From UMGS1519 sp963621885 (GTDB taxonomy: Bacteria; Actinomycetota; Coriobacteriia; Coriobacteriales; Eggerthellaceae): a DNA stretch of 7,492 nt. Position 1 is the first letter of the stretch. Each line of letters starts with the position of its first letter. This document shows, in pieces, positions 1 to 6,308 of the stretch. The DNA lies in NCBI GenBank assembly GCA_963621885.1, contig CAVFFT010000086.1, positions 1-7,492 of the forward strand, written 5' to 3'. Below the pieces are notes generated by a model. The model saw only the letters and a program-made list of their open reading frames with translations. It was not told the DNA's origin and searched no databases. The translations under genes were made by a program, and so were the position numbers.

Positions 1-2
1 GT

Positions 3-53
3 CCCGGCGAGAAGGCGCTCGCCGGCACCACCAATGTCAAGCTCACGCGCTAG
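3..53 (+). CDS. 3' end of an unidentified gene, cut by the window edge
   Basis: An open frame enters from the left edge and reads PGEKALAGTTNVKLTR before a TAG stop at 51-53. Only 16 codons are visible, so no family can be named. The GC-rich third positions (gcg, ctc, gcc, ggc, acc) look like real coding sequence for this genome. The frame converges on the aldo/keto reductase remnant that ends at 147. It could also be chance, because any short frame this long can stay open. Confidence 0.35.
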   Translation, partial: PGEKALAGTTNVKLTR

Positions 54-61
54 CATGCTAG
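50..61. repeat. 12-bp perfect palindrome over a stop codon
   Basis: The sequence ctagcatgctag is its own reverse complement and contains the TAG stop at 51-53. It has no loop, so it would be a poor RNA hairpin. It could be a protein-binding site or chance. Confidence 0.3.
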
Positions 62-63
62 GA

Positions 64-103
64 GTCGCGCGCATGGTTGAGAAACCCGGCCAACCCGCGC
101 GAC
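64..103. terminator. Long inverted repeat between convergent gene ends, possible terminator
   Basis: The arm gtcgcgcg (64-71) pairs perfectly with cgcgcgac (96-103). Inside it, ggttg (75-79) pairs with caacc (91-95). Together they form a 13-bp stem with a 3-nt bulge on one side and an 11-nt loop. It lies between a plus-strand gene ending at 53 and a minus-strand remnant ending at 147, where a shared terminator would sit. No T-run follows on either strand, so intrinsic termination is doubtful. Confidence 0.35.
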
Positions 104-146
104 GTCGATATCATTCCAATTGTCGGTCCTGATTTGCCCAACTCCC

Positions 147-362
147 CTACCAGTTCTTCTTCTCCTTGGAGCTATCGTGATTTGTCTTGCGCGTCTCGAC
201 CATCTGGGCGAACCACTGCACCATCGCAGGGTCGCTATGGCTGAAGAAGCTGCTCGTGCGCGTGTCGAGCGCGGCGATCTGCGCCATCTCGTCGCCCGAA
301 AGCTCGAAGTCGAACACGTCGAGGTTCTCTTCCATGCGCTCGCGGTGCACGGTGGCCGAGAT
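147..362 (-). pseudogene. Aldo/keto reductase, C-terminal remnant
   Basis: Minus-strand codons from 362 down to a TAG at 147-149 read ISATVHRERM, then EENLDVFDFELSGDEMAQIA and about 40 more residues. The segment T/S-V-H-x-E-R-M-x-E-N-x-x-V-F-D-F-x-L-S followed by a D-x-M-x-x-I-x-x-L-D stretch is the hallmark end of NADPH-dependent aldo/keto reductases of the 2,5-diketo-gluconate reductase type. In them it lies near the cofactor-binding end of the TIM barrel. Family members are about 270-290 residues, and only 71 remain here. The catalytic Asp/Tyr/Lys/His residues would lie in the missing part. A TGA stop sits directly upstream at 363-365, and the reading then becomes unrelated sequence. A GTG at 348-350 could start a 67-residue peptide, but there is no reason to expect a functional product. 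Confidence 0.8.
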
Positions 363-465
363 TCAGGCTAGCATCGACTACATCGATTGGAAACAGGGCT
401 TCTACGATGACGTCCTCGCCGGCCGGACGGAATACTTCAGCAACCTGCTGCCCGCAAAGGAGTAG
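361..465 (+). pseudogene. C-terminal remnant of an unidentified gene
   Basis: From about 361 a plus-strand frame reads IQASIDYIDWKQGFYDDVLA followed by 14 more residues ending LLPAKE and a TAG stop at 463-465. The composition (aromatic and acidic residues, GC-rich third positions) looks like a genuine protein C-terminus. The same frame left of 361 runs antisense through the aldo/keto reductase remnant and has no protein-like character, so the 5' part of this gene is lost. I do not recognise the family. Its missing start would have faced the missing start of the reductase, which implies that the two were divergent neighbours before a deletion. Confidence 0.45.
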
Positions 466-614
466 CCGCGGAACGAAGCTCGACCAAGCGAGCCTATTCT
501 TCGAAATGCGTCCAAGGACGTAAATTGATAAATAGCTTATAGCGACTATCCTGAACGAAAATGATTGGCGGAGGGCATTCGAAGCGATACCAAGCAGTTG
601 GTTGAGCGCGAAAA
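466..614. other. Non-coding spacer downstream of the ATPase gene
   Basis: No credible gene is seen on either strand. The middle (about 520-550) is AT-rich. A 5-bp hairpin, accaa-gcag-ttggt (589-602), lies 13 bp beyond the ATPase stop but is weak and has no T-run. No convincing terminator for the ATPase gene was found. The spacer holds the imperfect palindrome at 507-522. Confidence 0.5.
507..522. promoter_or_regulatory. Imperfect palindrome resembling the ATPase operators
   Basis: TGCGTC-CAAG-GACGTA has the same left half-site as the two palindromes upstream of the ATPase gene (1895-1908 and 1970-1983), with one mismatch in the right half and a 4-bp instead of 2-bp centre. It also shares the flanking AAATGCGTCCA with site 1970-1983 read on the minus strand. 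It lies about 100 bp past the ATPase stop. It may be a third binding site for the same regulator or a degraded copy. Confidence 0.35.
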
Positions 615-1871
615 CTACCTGTCGAGGCTGTTGGGGTCCAACAGGAAGTCGAAAACGTTCATGAACAAGATACCGTCCTCGCTGTAATAAGGCGCCGGCC
701 CTTCTTTGGTCACAATGATTTTCTTGAACGAATCGCCCACCTTAAGAAGCGAACGGCTTTCCTGCTCGCGCTTCTCCTGCGTCGGCAACGCGAAAGCCGA
801 TTGGATATAGTAGCGGCGGCTACCTTTGTTGCAGACGAAATCGACCTCAAGCTGCGCATGCCGGTTTGCGCCGGACTCGTCTCGCACATTGATGGGCACA
901 ACCCCAACATCTATGCTGAACCCGCGACAGGCCAGCTCGTTATAGATAACATTTTCCATGATGTGGGTCTGCTCGACCTGCCTGAAGTTCATGCGCGCAT
1001 TCCGAAGACCGAGGTCCGTGAAGTAATACTTGAGTGGCGAGCCGATGTATCGGCGACCCTTCACGTCATAGCGTTTCGCATGGCTGATGAGGAACGAATC
1101 CTCTAGCAAATCGATATAGCGGGCAATGGTCTCGGACGATATCGAGACGTGCTTTTCGCTCTTGAATGTGGCAGAAAGCTTGGATGGATTGGTGAGCGAA
1201 CCGATGGAGGATGACAACACATCGATGAGCTCCTCCAGATTGGATCGGCCACGAACGCCACCGCGCTCGATTATGTCGCTAAGGTAAAGCTCATCGAAGA
1301 GAGAGCGCAGATAGTCGGCCTTATCCTCAGGGGTTTCTTCGAGAAGAGCGCCCGGCATGCCACCGTAGACGGAGTAGAGCTCATAGGCGTCGCGTTTATC
1401 ACCGCCGTAGGCTCCCATAAACTCAGAGAAGGACAAAGGCTGCATGGTGATTTCGGTTCCGCGACCCCGAAACTCCGTCACGACGTCTTTTGATAACAGC
1501 TTGGCATTGCTGCAGGTCACATACACGTCCACCCCGTCGCGCGCTATAAGGTCAATGAGAATCTCGGCGAAGTCATCTAAAAGCTGAACCTCATCGAGAA
1601 GAACGTAGCAGGGACCCTCGGTATGTTCGACGGCGTCGATTACATAAGGATAGAAAACCTCGGCATTGCGATATTTCCTATTGCCGTACCGATCAAACGC
1701 CATCTCGAAGATGTTGGACTCCGGCACACCATTATCAATAAGGTAAGTCTTAAACAGGTTGAAGAGCAAGAACGACTTGCCGCAGCGTCTTACGCCGGTG
1801 ATTACCTTAACTTGGCTTGTGCCCATCTTGCGGATGAGTCTTTCCATATATGAAGGGCGCTCGATAATCAT
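615..1871 (-). CDS. AAA+ ATPase of the AAA_14/DUF4143 family
   Basis: This is a 418-residue cytosolic ATPase. The Walker A motif GVRRCGKS is at residues 26-33 and the Walker B motif YVLLDE at 89-94. A sensor-like Thr/Cys-Ser-Asn (CSN 120-122) and an Arg-rich turn (RGRG 135-138) follow, matching the AAA_14 core. Residues from about 195 onward match the DUF4143 layout: a helical or winged-helix segment followed by a restriction-endonuclease-like C-terminal fold (E306 in MENVIYNEL, LEVDFV at 341-346, YIQ at 355-357). In that fold the usual E/Q-x-K reads Q-S-A, so the nuclease-like site is probably inactive. The length is normal for the family. ATG at 1871 is preceded by AGGAG with a 6-nt gap. 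The biological role of these proteins is not established, although they are common as stand-alone genes in gut bacteria. The gene stands alone, with 236 bp upstream holding two matched palindromes around a promoter, which suggests tight regulation. Confidence 0.9.
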   Translation of the reverse strand: MIIERPSYMERLIRKMGTSQVKVITGVRRCGKSFLLFNLFKTYLIDNGVPESNIFEMAFDRYGNRKYRNAEVFYPYVIDAVEHTEGPCYVLLDEVQLLDDFAEILIDLIARDGVDVYVTCSNAKLLSKDVVTEFRGRGTEITMQPLSFSEFMGAYGGDKRDAYELYSVYGGMPGALLEETPEDKADYLRSLFDELYLSDIIERGGVRGRSNLEELIDVLSSSIGSLTNPSKLSATFKSEKHVSISSETIARYIDLLEDSFLISHAKRYDVKGRRYIGSPLKYYFTDLGLRNARMNFRQVEQTHIMENVIYNELACRGFSIDVGVVPINVRDESGANRHAQLEVDFVCNKGSRRYYIQSAFALPTQEKREQESRSLLKVGDSFKKIIVTKEGPAPYYSEDGILFMNVFDFLLDPNSLDR

Positions 1872-1877
1872 TCCGCA

Positions 1878-1882
1878 CTCCT
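1878..1882 (-). promoter_or_regulatory. Ribosome binding site of the ATPase gene
   Basis: AGGAG on the minus strand lies 6 nt before the ATG at 1871. This is a strong Shine-Dalgarno match and fixes the start codon. Confidence 0.75.
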
Positions 1883-1894
1883 AGCTGAAATTTT

Positions 1895-1908
1895 TGCGTC
1901 ATGACGCA
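1895..1908. promoter_or_regulatory. Operator-like palindrome, promoter-downstream site
   Basis: TGCGTC-AT-GACGCA is a perfect 14-bp palindrome. If the TATAAT at 1924-1929 is the -10 box, this site lies just downstream of the transcription start, in the leader, 23 bp before the ATG. Bound protein there would block early transcription. The stem has only two central bases, so an RNA hairpin is unlikely and a dimeric DNA-binding protein is the simpler reading. Confidence 0.65.
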
Positions 1909-1923
1909 TTTTCATCGTCTTCA

Positions 1924-1953
1924 ATTATAACTGTCCCGCAGACACAAGGCGAA
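1924..1953 (-). promoter_or_regulatory. Candidate promoter of the ATPase gene
   Basis: On the minus strand a perfect TATAAT lies at 1929-1924. The best -35 partner is TTCGCC (1953-1948) at an 18-bp gap, a 3/6 match, so the promoter is probably weak or activator-dependent. The predicted start near 1917 would give a leader of about 45 nt. The element lies between the two palindromes. Confidence 0.5.
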
Positions 1954-1969
1954 CGCTAACTGATTTTTT

Positions 1970-1983
1970 TGCGTCTGGACGCA
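1970..1983. promoter_or_regulatory. Operator-like palindrome, promoter-upstream site
   Basis: TGCGTC-TG-GACGCA has arms identical to the site at 1895-1908. The similarity extends into the flanks: positions 1966-1986 and 1891-1911 agree at 19 of 21 bases, differing only in the central dinucleotide. Both copies share the orientation of the T-run on the left and ATTT on the right. The centres are 75 bp apart, about seven helical turns, so two bound dimers would face the same side of the DNA. This site would sit near -60 relative to the promoter. Confidence 0.65.
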
Positions 1984-2107
1984 TTTATATCAGATAGGAA
2001 CATAGGAGCTCATGATTTCCCCCTATCCCCAGCCCGACGTTCATCATGCACGGAAGCGACGCCGGCTCCCGCCCTTGCTTCATCGCGTCAGGCAGCGCGT
2101 ATGCCGG
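1984..2107. other. Spacer between surface-protein stop and ATPase operators
   Basis: No gene is supported here. I looked for a terminator after the surface-protein stop at 2108. Only short inverted repeats were found (gatagg/cctatc around 1993-2027 and catgat/atcatg nearby), without a GC-rich stem plus T-run. Read-through into the ATPase control region is therefore possible. Confidence 0.4.
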
Positions 2108-5008
2108 CTAGATACGACTGCGGCGGGTGCGCCATGCGCAAACGGCGCTCACCAAAGCGGAGACAAGCAAACCAATCGAAGCTGCGCCCCCGTATATCGC
2201 GCGCATATCACCCGTTGAAGGAATGGCGCCGCTTTCGCCATTTGCAACGCCCTGTTCGCGCTTCGCTTCGGAATCCGATGCTGTTGAGTGATCGGCTTCT
2301 TCGGCATCGCTATCGGAATCGTCATCCTCAGAATCGTCGCTATCGGAATCGTCCGGCTCATCAGGCGTAGGCTCGGGTTCAGGATCCGGTTCCGGGTCCG
2401 GATCAGGGCTAGGCTGGGGGTCAGGATCGGGATCCGGCTGAGGATCCGGTTCGGGCTCAGGCTCTGGGTCCGGCTCCGGTTCAGGGTCGGGCTGCGGATC
2501 AGGATCCGGGTCTGGATCCGGATCAGGTTCGGGGTCGGGATCCGGATCTGGGTCGGGATCCGGATCGGGATCGGGCTCCGGGTCTGGGTCGGGATCAGGA
2601 CTGGGTTCGGGATCCGGGTCAGGATCAGGACTGGGTTCGGGATCAGGCTCGTCTCCCCCGTCTTCCGATTCCGTCTTGAACTCCCCGGTCGTTATCGAAA
2701 GCGCGCCGGTAGAAGCCTTGACGCTTGCGGATTTAGGCTTGGCGCCCTGCTTATCGCTCCCGACATACACGGTGACGTTATCTTTGCCCAGTCCCGCCAT
2801 GAAGAAAAGGCCATCCTTGGACGATTCCTGCACGGTCGTTCGCGCGAAATACGTCTTTCCCGCTTCAGCGACACCGCTTACAGCGACCTCTTCCCCACTT
2901 TCGCTTAGCTCATACCACGTCAGCGAAACGCTCACATCACCCGTTCCACCCGTGCCTTTGTCCATTCGTTTGAAAGTTCCTGTTGATGGGAAGTCTTCCC
3001 CCGCAACCGGCGCTTCCACATACAAGCCGGCCTTCTTCACCCTGTCGGCATACACCGTCACGAGGTTGACGTCGTTTTGCGGCATCGTAAAAGTCAGCGT
3101 CTGGCCGAACTTATTGGCATCGGTGATGTAGTCCGACACCGGATACAAACCCGTTGCGCTCTCGGCGTCCCAATACCAGAAATGCTTTGACGAATTTGCT
3201 TTCGGCGCATTGACCGTCACCGAGGATTCGTAGTTGTATCTTCCGGCTTCTTCCCCGTCAATGGAAACGGAAAACGCAAGCGTGGCGTGGCGCTGCCACA
3301 TGTCGCCGCCGTCGTCAGTGCCGTAGCTCACGTAATACCCGGGAAGGTCTATGAAGAACGAGTCCTTCGTCTCGTTGTTGATATTCTTCCCGATTTGCAC
3401 ATCCTCTCCCGAGCCCGTACGGACACCAATGGAAGAGCCCTTGCTCACACCACCCGTGATATAGCTGTGAAAATTCTCCCAGTCGGTATTCCCAAGAAAC
3501 AGGTCGTCCTTAGATCCGTTTTCGCCACGCGTATTTCCCTTGATAATCACAACGCCCGAAAGTTCAATATCGAACCAGGGATCGACGTAGACCCCGCCGC
3601 CCTCATGGTTTTTGCCGGCAAGGTTGCACACGTTATTCGTGATGGTGGAATCCTTTATGGTGCAGTATTTGCCGTCGACAGTCACACCACCGCCACCCGC
3701 TGTGGCCTTATTGCCCGTGATAGTGCATCCGCTTATGACAACATGGTGCTGGTTGAGATAAATCGCCCCACCAGTATAGCCACAAGTATTTCCCGAAAAA
3801 GTGATGCCGGTAATGCTGCCTTGGTTGTTCTGGTCGGCATCGAAGTTCGCAAAGACGCCTCCGCCATCCCATCCTTTACTCGCATCGCCGGCAATGTTGT
3901 CTTTGATTTGCCCCGTCGAATCCCGCGATTCAAGGGTAAACGCTGTGCGGTTGAAGTAGATGCCGCCGCCATTCTTTAAGGCAACGTTGCCTTCTATAGA
4001 AGAACCATGCTCGAGCTCGATACTTGTGCCACTGCCGCCGGAATATATTCCGGCACCATTTCCAAAGCAATAGTTTTCCCTGATGAATGAGTTATCGAGA
4101 CGAATCTCCACGTTTGAGCCACCAACGTAAACGCCTCCCGCCACACCTTTGTTATGCTCGATGGAAGCCCCGTCCGTCAGATGGATACAGCAATTGCTAT
4201 TCGCGTAAATGCCGCCCGCGTATTCATTGAGCTTTTGAGAAAACGCAAAATTCCCGGCAACAGCAACGTTGAACAAATCCAGGCTGCTGCCCTCTTCCAT
4301 ATAAATGCCGCCGGCCATGCTATAGAAGGAAAACCCCGTATCCTTGCCGCCTGTGATAAGACCACCAGATTCCACGGTGAAGTCTTTCATATCCTTATCT
4401 TCGGCACTCGGATCAGCGGCGGTTGAGTAATTCTTGGTTGAGGCATAACCCCTATAGGTAAACGTCGTTGTATCTTGGGCCTCAAGAATGAGATGGGCAC
4501 TTGTTTTCAGGCGAAAAACCGCTGAGCTGCCGTCATTGGTAATGCTGTGGCAATTCGTGTTGATGTCGACCGAGGCGCCATCGGGAATCGTCAGCGTGCT
4601 TGTGAGGTTCCAGTCGCAATCCAGGTAGATGGTTTTGCCCTCTTCGGCGGCAGCCATCGCTTCGTCTATCGAGTAGTAATACGCATCGACGGTTCCGCGC
4701 ACTTCCGAATGGGCGACGGGAGTGGCGTCGTTTGCGGAAGACGCTTCTGCAGGGGAATCCCCTTCAGTAGTTGCGTCTGACGTGGCGGATGTGGTGACAT
4801 TTGAAACAGCGCTTGAAGACGCTTCTGCAAAGGAATTTAGGGGAACCATCAGGCAGAATGCGAAAGCCAGCAGGCAATACAAAGACATTGCCGCCAAAGC
4901 GCTTCCCGCGCCGGCCGCAATGGTTGCTGCGATACCCCCGGTTTTCCGTTTTGCCACGCCCAAAAAACAAAGCCCTTCGATGTTTATGCTGCTTTTCGCT
5001 TTGTCCAA
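2108..5008 (-). CDS. Sortase-anchored beta-helix surface protein
   Basis: This is a large cell-wall-anchored protein of up to 966 residues. A basic segment (AKRK, 19-22) and a hydrophobic stretch to about 59 end in a signal-peptidase site near SFA-EA (59-63). A Ser/Thr/Ala-rich linker follows. Residues 210-480 hold at least nine G-G-[GA]-[IV]-Y/F type turns (near 233, 265, 291, 319, 348, 383, 414, 439, 471) at roughly 25-35-residue spacing, each followed by Asn-rich segments such as SGNT or TGNK. This is a right-handed parallel beta-helix like pectate-lyase or chlamydial Pmp-type adhesins. Residues 574-655 end in FTMPQNDVNLVTVYA, typical of InlB-associated bacterial repeats. A Pro-Asp/Glu stalk (787-882), an Asp/Ser-rich stretch, IPSTGD (929-934), a membrane helix (939-958) and an RTRRSRI tail complete the anchor. 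The farthest start is TTG 5008 with poor SD. TTG 4963 or GTG 4957 are alternatives that keep the signal peptide. Adhesion is inferred, and the ligand is unknown. Confidence 0.88.
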   Translation of the reverse strand: MDKAKSSINIEGLCFLGVAKRKTGGIAATIAAGAGSALAAMSLYCLLAFAFCLMVPLNSFAEASSSAVSNVTTSATSDATTEGDSPAEASSANDATPVAHSEVRGTVDAYYYSIDEAMAAAEEGKTIYLDCDWNLTSTLTIPDGASVDINTNCHSITNDGSSAVFRLKTSAHLILEAQDTTTFTYRGYASTKNYSTAADPSAEDKDMKDFTVESGGLITGGKDTGFSFYSMAGGIYMEEGSSLDLFNVAVAGNFAFSQKLNEYAGGIYANSNCCIHLTDGASIEHNKGVAGGVYVGGSNVEIRLDNSFIRENYCFGNGAGIYSGGSGTSIELEHGSSIEGNVALKNGGGIYFNRTAFTLESRDSTGQIKDNIAGDASKGWDGGGVFANFDADQNNQGSITGITFSGNTCGYTGGAIYLNQHHVVISGCTITGNKATAGGGGVTVDGKYCTIKDSTITNNVCNLAGKNHEGGGVYVDPWFDIELSGVVIIKGNTRGENGSKDDLFLGNTDWENFHSYITGGVSKGSSIGVRTGSGEDVQIGKNINNETKDSFFIDLPGYYVSYGTDDGGDMWQRHATLAFSVSIDGEEAGRYNYESSVTVNAPKANSSKHFWYWDAESATGLYPVSDYITDANKFGQTLTFTMPQNDVNLVTVYADRVKKAGLYVEAPVAGEDFPSTGTFKRMDKGTGGTGDVSVSLTWYELSESGEEVAVSGVAEAGKTYFARTTVQESSKDGLFFMAGLGKDNVTVYVGSDKQGAKPKSASVKASTGALSITTGEFKTESEDGGDEPDPEPSPDPDPDPEPSPDPDPDPEPDPDPDPDPDPDPDPEPDPDPDPDPDPQPDPEPEPDPEPEPEPDPQPDPDPDPQPSPDPDPEPDPEPEPTPDEPDDSDSDDSEDDDSDSDAEEADHSTASDSEAKREQGVANGESGAIPSTGDMRAIYGGAASIGLLVSALVSAVCAWRTRRSRI
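2363..2650 (-). repeat. Pro-Asp/Glu dipeptide-coding hexamer repeat
   Basis: About 48 near-continuous two-codon units of the form GAN-CCN (minus strand) encode DP, EP, SP and QP dipeptides at residues 787-882. Most units are variants of GGATCC or GGGTCC on the plus strand. The extended, charged stalk would span the cell wall and present the beta-helix head. Units are in steps of 6 bp, so slippage or recombination would change stalk length without breaking the frame. Confidence 0.85.
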
Positions 5009-5017
5009 ACCCGCCGG

Positions 5018-5046
5018 CTCATATAGCGGTCACATATAGCTGTCAC
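5018..5046 (-). promoter_or_regulatory. Candidate promoter of the surface-protein gene
   Basis: On the minus strand GTGACA (5046-5041) and TATGAG (5023-5018) are 17 bp apart, matching sigma-70-type boxes at 5/6 and 4/6. The predicted start near 5011 lies almost on the TTG at 5008, so one of the downstream starts (4963 or 4957) would fit better if this is the promoter. TAAAAT at 5054-5049 is an alternative -10 with no good -35. Confidence 0.35.
5021..5046. repeat. Tandem 13-bp direct repeat before the surface-protein gene
   Basis: The unit atatagcggtcac (5021-5033) is followed immediately by atatagctgtcac (5034-5046), with one mismatch. It lies in the 63-bp gap between transporter and surface-protein genes. 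It overlaps the candidate promoter, so it may be an activator or repressor site or a duplicated promoter segment. Confidence 0.55.
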
Positions 5047-5071
5047 GCATTTTAGCCAGCAGGTAAGTATT

Positions 5072-6283
5072 CTACCGCACGCCCATAACGAGGAATTCGA
5101 AAAGGGAGACGACAACAAGGAATGCGAAATTGTAGCCCTCAAAGCGCAGGATGAATCTCCCATTGTTCCCCATCTTCAGATTCTGGTACTGACGCAGGGT
5201 GATAAGCGTCGCCAACGATGAGATGGGCGTTCCCACGGCACCCACGTTGGTTCCCAGCGCGATTCCCGCCCAATCATCCGAAAAATGCGAAAGCAGGATG
5301 GCGGTGGGCACATTGCTTATGACCTGGCTGCTCACGAGGGAGGTGACAAAGGCTCCGCATTGCGCAAGCAGGCTGTTGATGAAGTCGGAGATCTGGGGGA
5401 TTTGCGCGATATTGCCGCTGAAAATGAAGAAGCAGACGAAGGTCATGACCAGCGCGTAATCGGTTTTGGCAAACGCGCTTCTGTCGACAAGGGCGAGAAC
5501 CATTATCACGACGATGAGGCCGATCAGATAAGAGATCGCCTGAACCGTCATGGCTATGCAGAGCGCGAACAGCAGCGTGTAAATCGCCACATGGGGCTTG
5601 GAAAGGATGACGTTGCTCGGCTTCCGATAATGGAAATCGGTTTTGCCCACGAACAGGCACCTGGCAAATATGAGCACCATCGAAAGTATCAGCGGCGGCG
5701 CCATGGTAAGCACGAAATCGGAGAAATCGACGCCGAAAGTGGTGTACAGATACAGGTTGTGCGGGTTGCCGAAAGGCAGGAGCATTCCGCCCAAGTTGGC
5801 CGTCAAGGTGATGAGGATGAACACAAGCGGGATGTCCGCTTCCCTCTTGATAGAGCGAAGCAGCATGACCGCCAGCGGCAGAACGGTAACCAGCGTCATA
5901 TCGTTGGAAAGCACCATGGAGCAGCCCAGTGTGACCACGACAAGCGCAATCACCAAGGTTCTGAGGCTTGATACATGCTCGACGATGGAATGGGAAATGA
6001 ATTCAAGAAGCCCCGAGGAATCGATCGCCGCAATAACCATGAGAATGCACAACAGGCAGCTCAGCGTGTGCCAATTGAAGTAGTCGAGATACGCGGCAGA
6101 AGGTGGCACGAACACCATGGTAAGCAGAGCCACAATCGCCGAAATCACCAGCAAGGGGTTATGAGCAATGGCGCGTTCAGCGGACCTTTCCGCCGATCGC
6201 GCACGCGCGGACAGCAAATCCTGCCCGTGGCGCTTCAATCCCCGCTCTTCGATATATTCGCTCAGCAACTTCATGGGAATCAT
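5072..6283 (-). CDS. ArsB/NhaD/SLC13-like ion transporter
   Basis: This is an integral membrane permease of the ion transporter (IT) superfamily, 403 residues with about ten hydrophobic segments from residue 43 on. The two pseudo-symmetric halves each carry the expected re-entrant motif pair. The first half has LSNDMTLVTVLPLA (125-138) and GGMLLPFGNPHNLYLY (165-180). The second has SSQVISNVPTAILLS (318-332) and GTNVGAVGTPISSLATL (344-360). Ser-Asn and Gly-Asn-Pro/Gly-Thr-Pro clusters form the substrate and cation site in related transporters. The N-terminus is an Arg/Ala/Glu-rich soluble helix (about 15-40). The substrate cannot be read from sequence. Dicarboxylate, arsenite and Na+/H+ exchange are all known in the superfamily, and no arsenic genes are adjacent. 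ATG 6283 has a GGGGAAG ribosome site a few bases upstream, and ATG 6274 is a second possibility. The gene probably has its own promoter. Confidence 0.87.
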   Translation of the reverse strand: MIPMKLLSEYIEERGLKRHGQDLLSARARSAERSAERAIAHNPLLVISAIVALLTMVFVPPSAAYLDYFNWHTLSCLLCILMVIAAIDSSGLLEFISHSIVEHVSSLRTLVIALVVVTLGCSMVLSNDMTLVTVLPLAVMLLRSIKREADIPLVFILITLTANLGGMLLPFGNPHNLYLYTTFGVDFSDFVLTMAPPLILSMVLIFARCLFVGKTDFHYRKPSNVILSKPHVAIYTLLFALCIAMTVQAISYLIGLIVVIMVLALVDRSAFAKTDYALVMTFVCFFIFSGNIAQIPQISDFINSLLAQCGAFVTSLVSSQVISNVPTAILLSHFSDDWAGIALGTNVGAVGTPISSLATLITLRQYQNLKMGNNGRFILRFEGYNFAFLVVVSLFEFLVMGVR

Positions 6284-6308
6284 TGTACTTCCCCGGAAAT
6301 GGAGCTGG

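Noticed and set aside
120..371. Plus-strand frames across the aldo/keto reductase remnant
   Set aside because: They are antisense to recognisable reductase sequence. Only the segment after 361 looks like real protein.
1895..1983. The two palindromes as transcription terminators
   Set aside because: Each stem is 6 bp with only two central bases. The matched spacing around a promoter fits binding sites better.
2012..2218. 68-residue plus-strand frame with AGGAG upstream
   Set aside because: The ribosome site is only 3 nt from the ATG, and most of the frame is antisense to the surface-protein C-terminus.
2363..2650. Possible CRISPR array or DNA satellite
   Set aside because: There are no spacers. 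The periodicity is 6 bp and fully explained by dipeptide codons in frame with the surface protein.
2288..2908. 206-residue plus-strand frame rich in Arg, Ile and Val (RIRVRIR pattern)
   Set aside because: It is the antisense reading of the Pro-Asp repeat. The periodic composition keeps the frame open. It has no ribosome site and no domain.
3287..3979. 230-residue plus-strand frame opposite the beta-helix region
   Set aside because: It is antisense to a clear multi-domain protein and has no recognisable motif, so it is a shadow frame.
4772..4782. tgcgtctgacg, similar to the operator half-sites
   Set aside because: It lies inside the surface-protein coding sequence, has a 1-bp centre and is explained by Thr/Ser/Asp/Ala codons.
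5046..5054. acgcatttt, matching the right flank of the operator at 1895-1908
   Set aside because: It is a single half-site without its partner and too short to separate from chance.
5285..5971. 228-residue plus-strand frame rich in His, Arg, Glu and Gln
   Set aside because: It is the complement of hydrophobic transporter helices, a known source of hydrophilic false frames.
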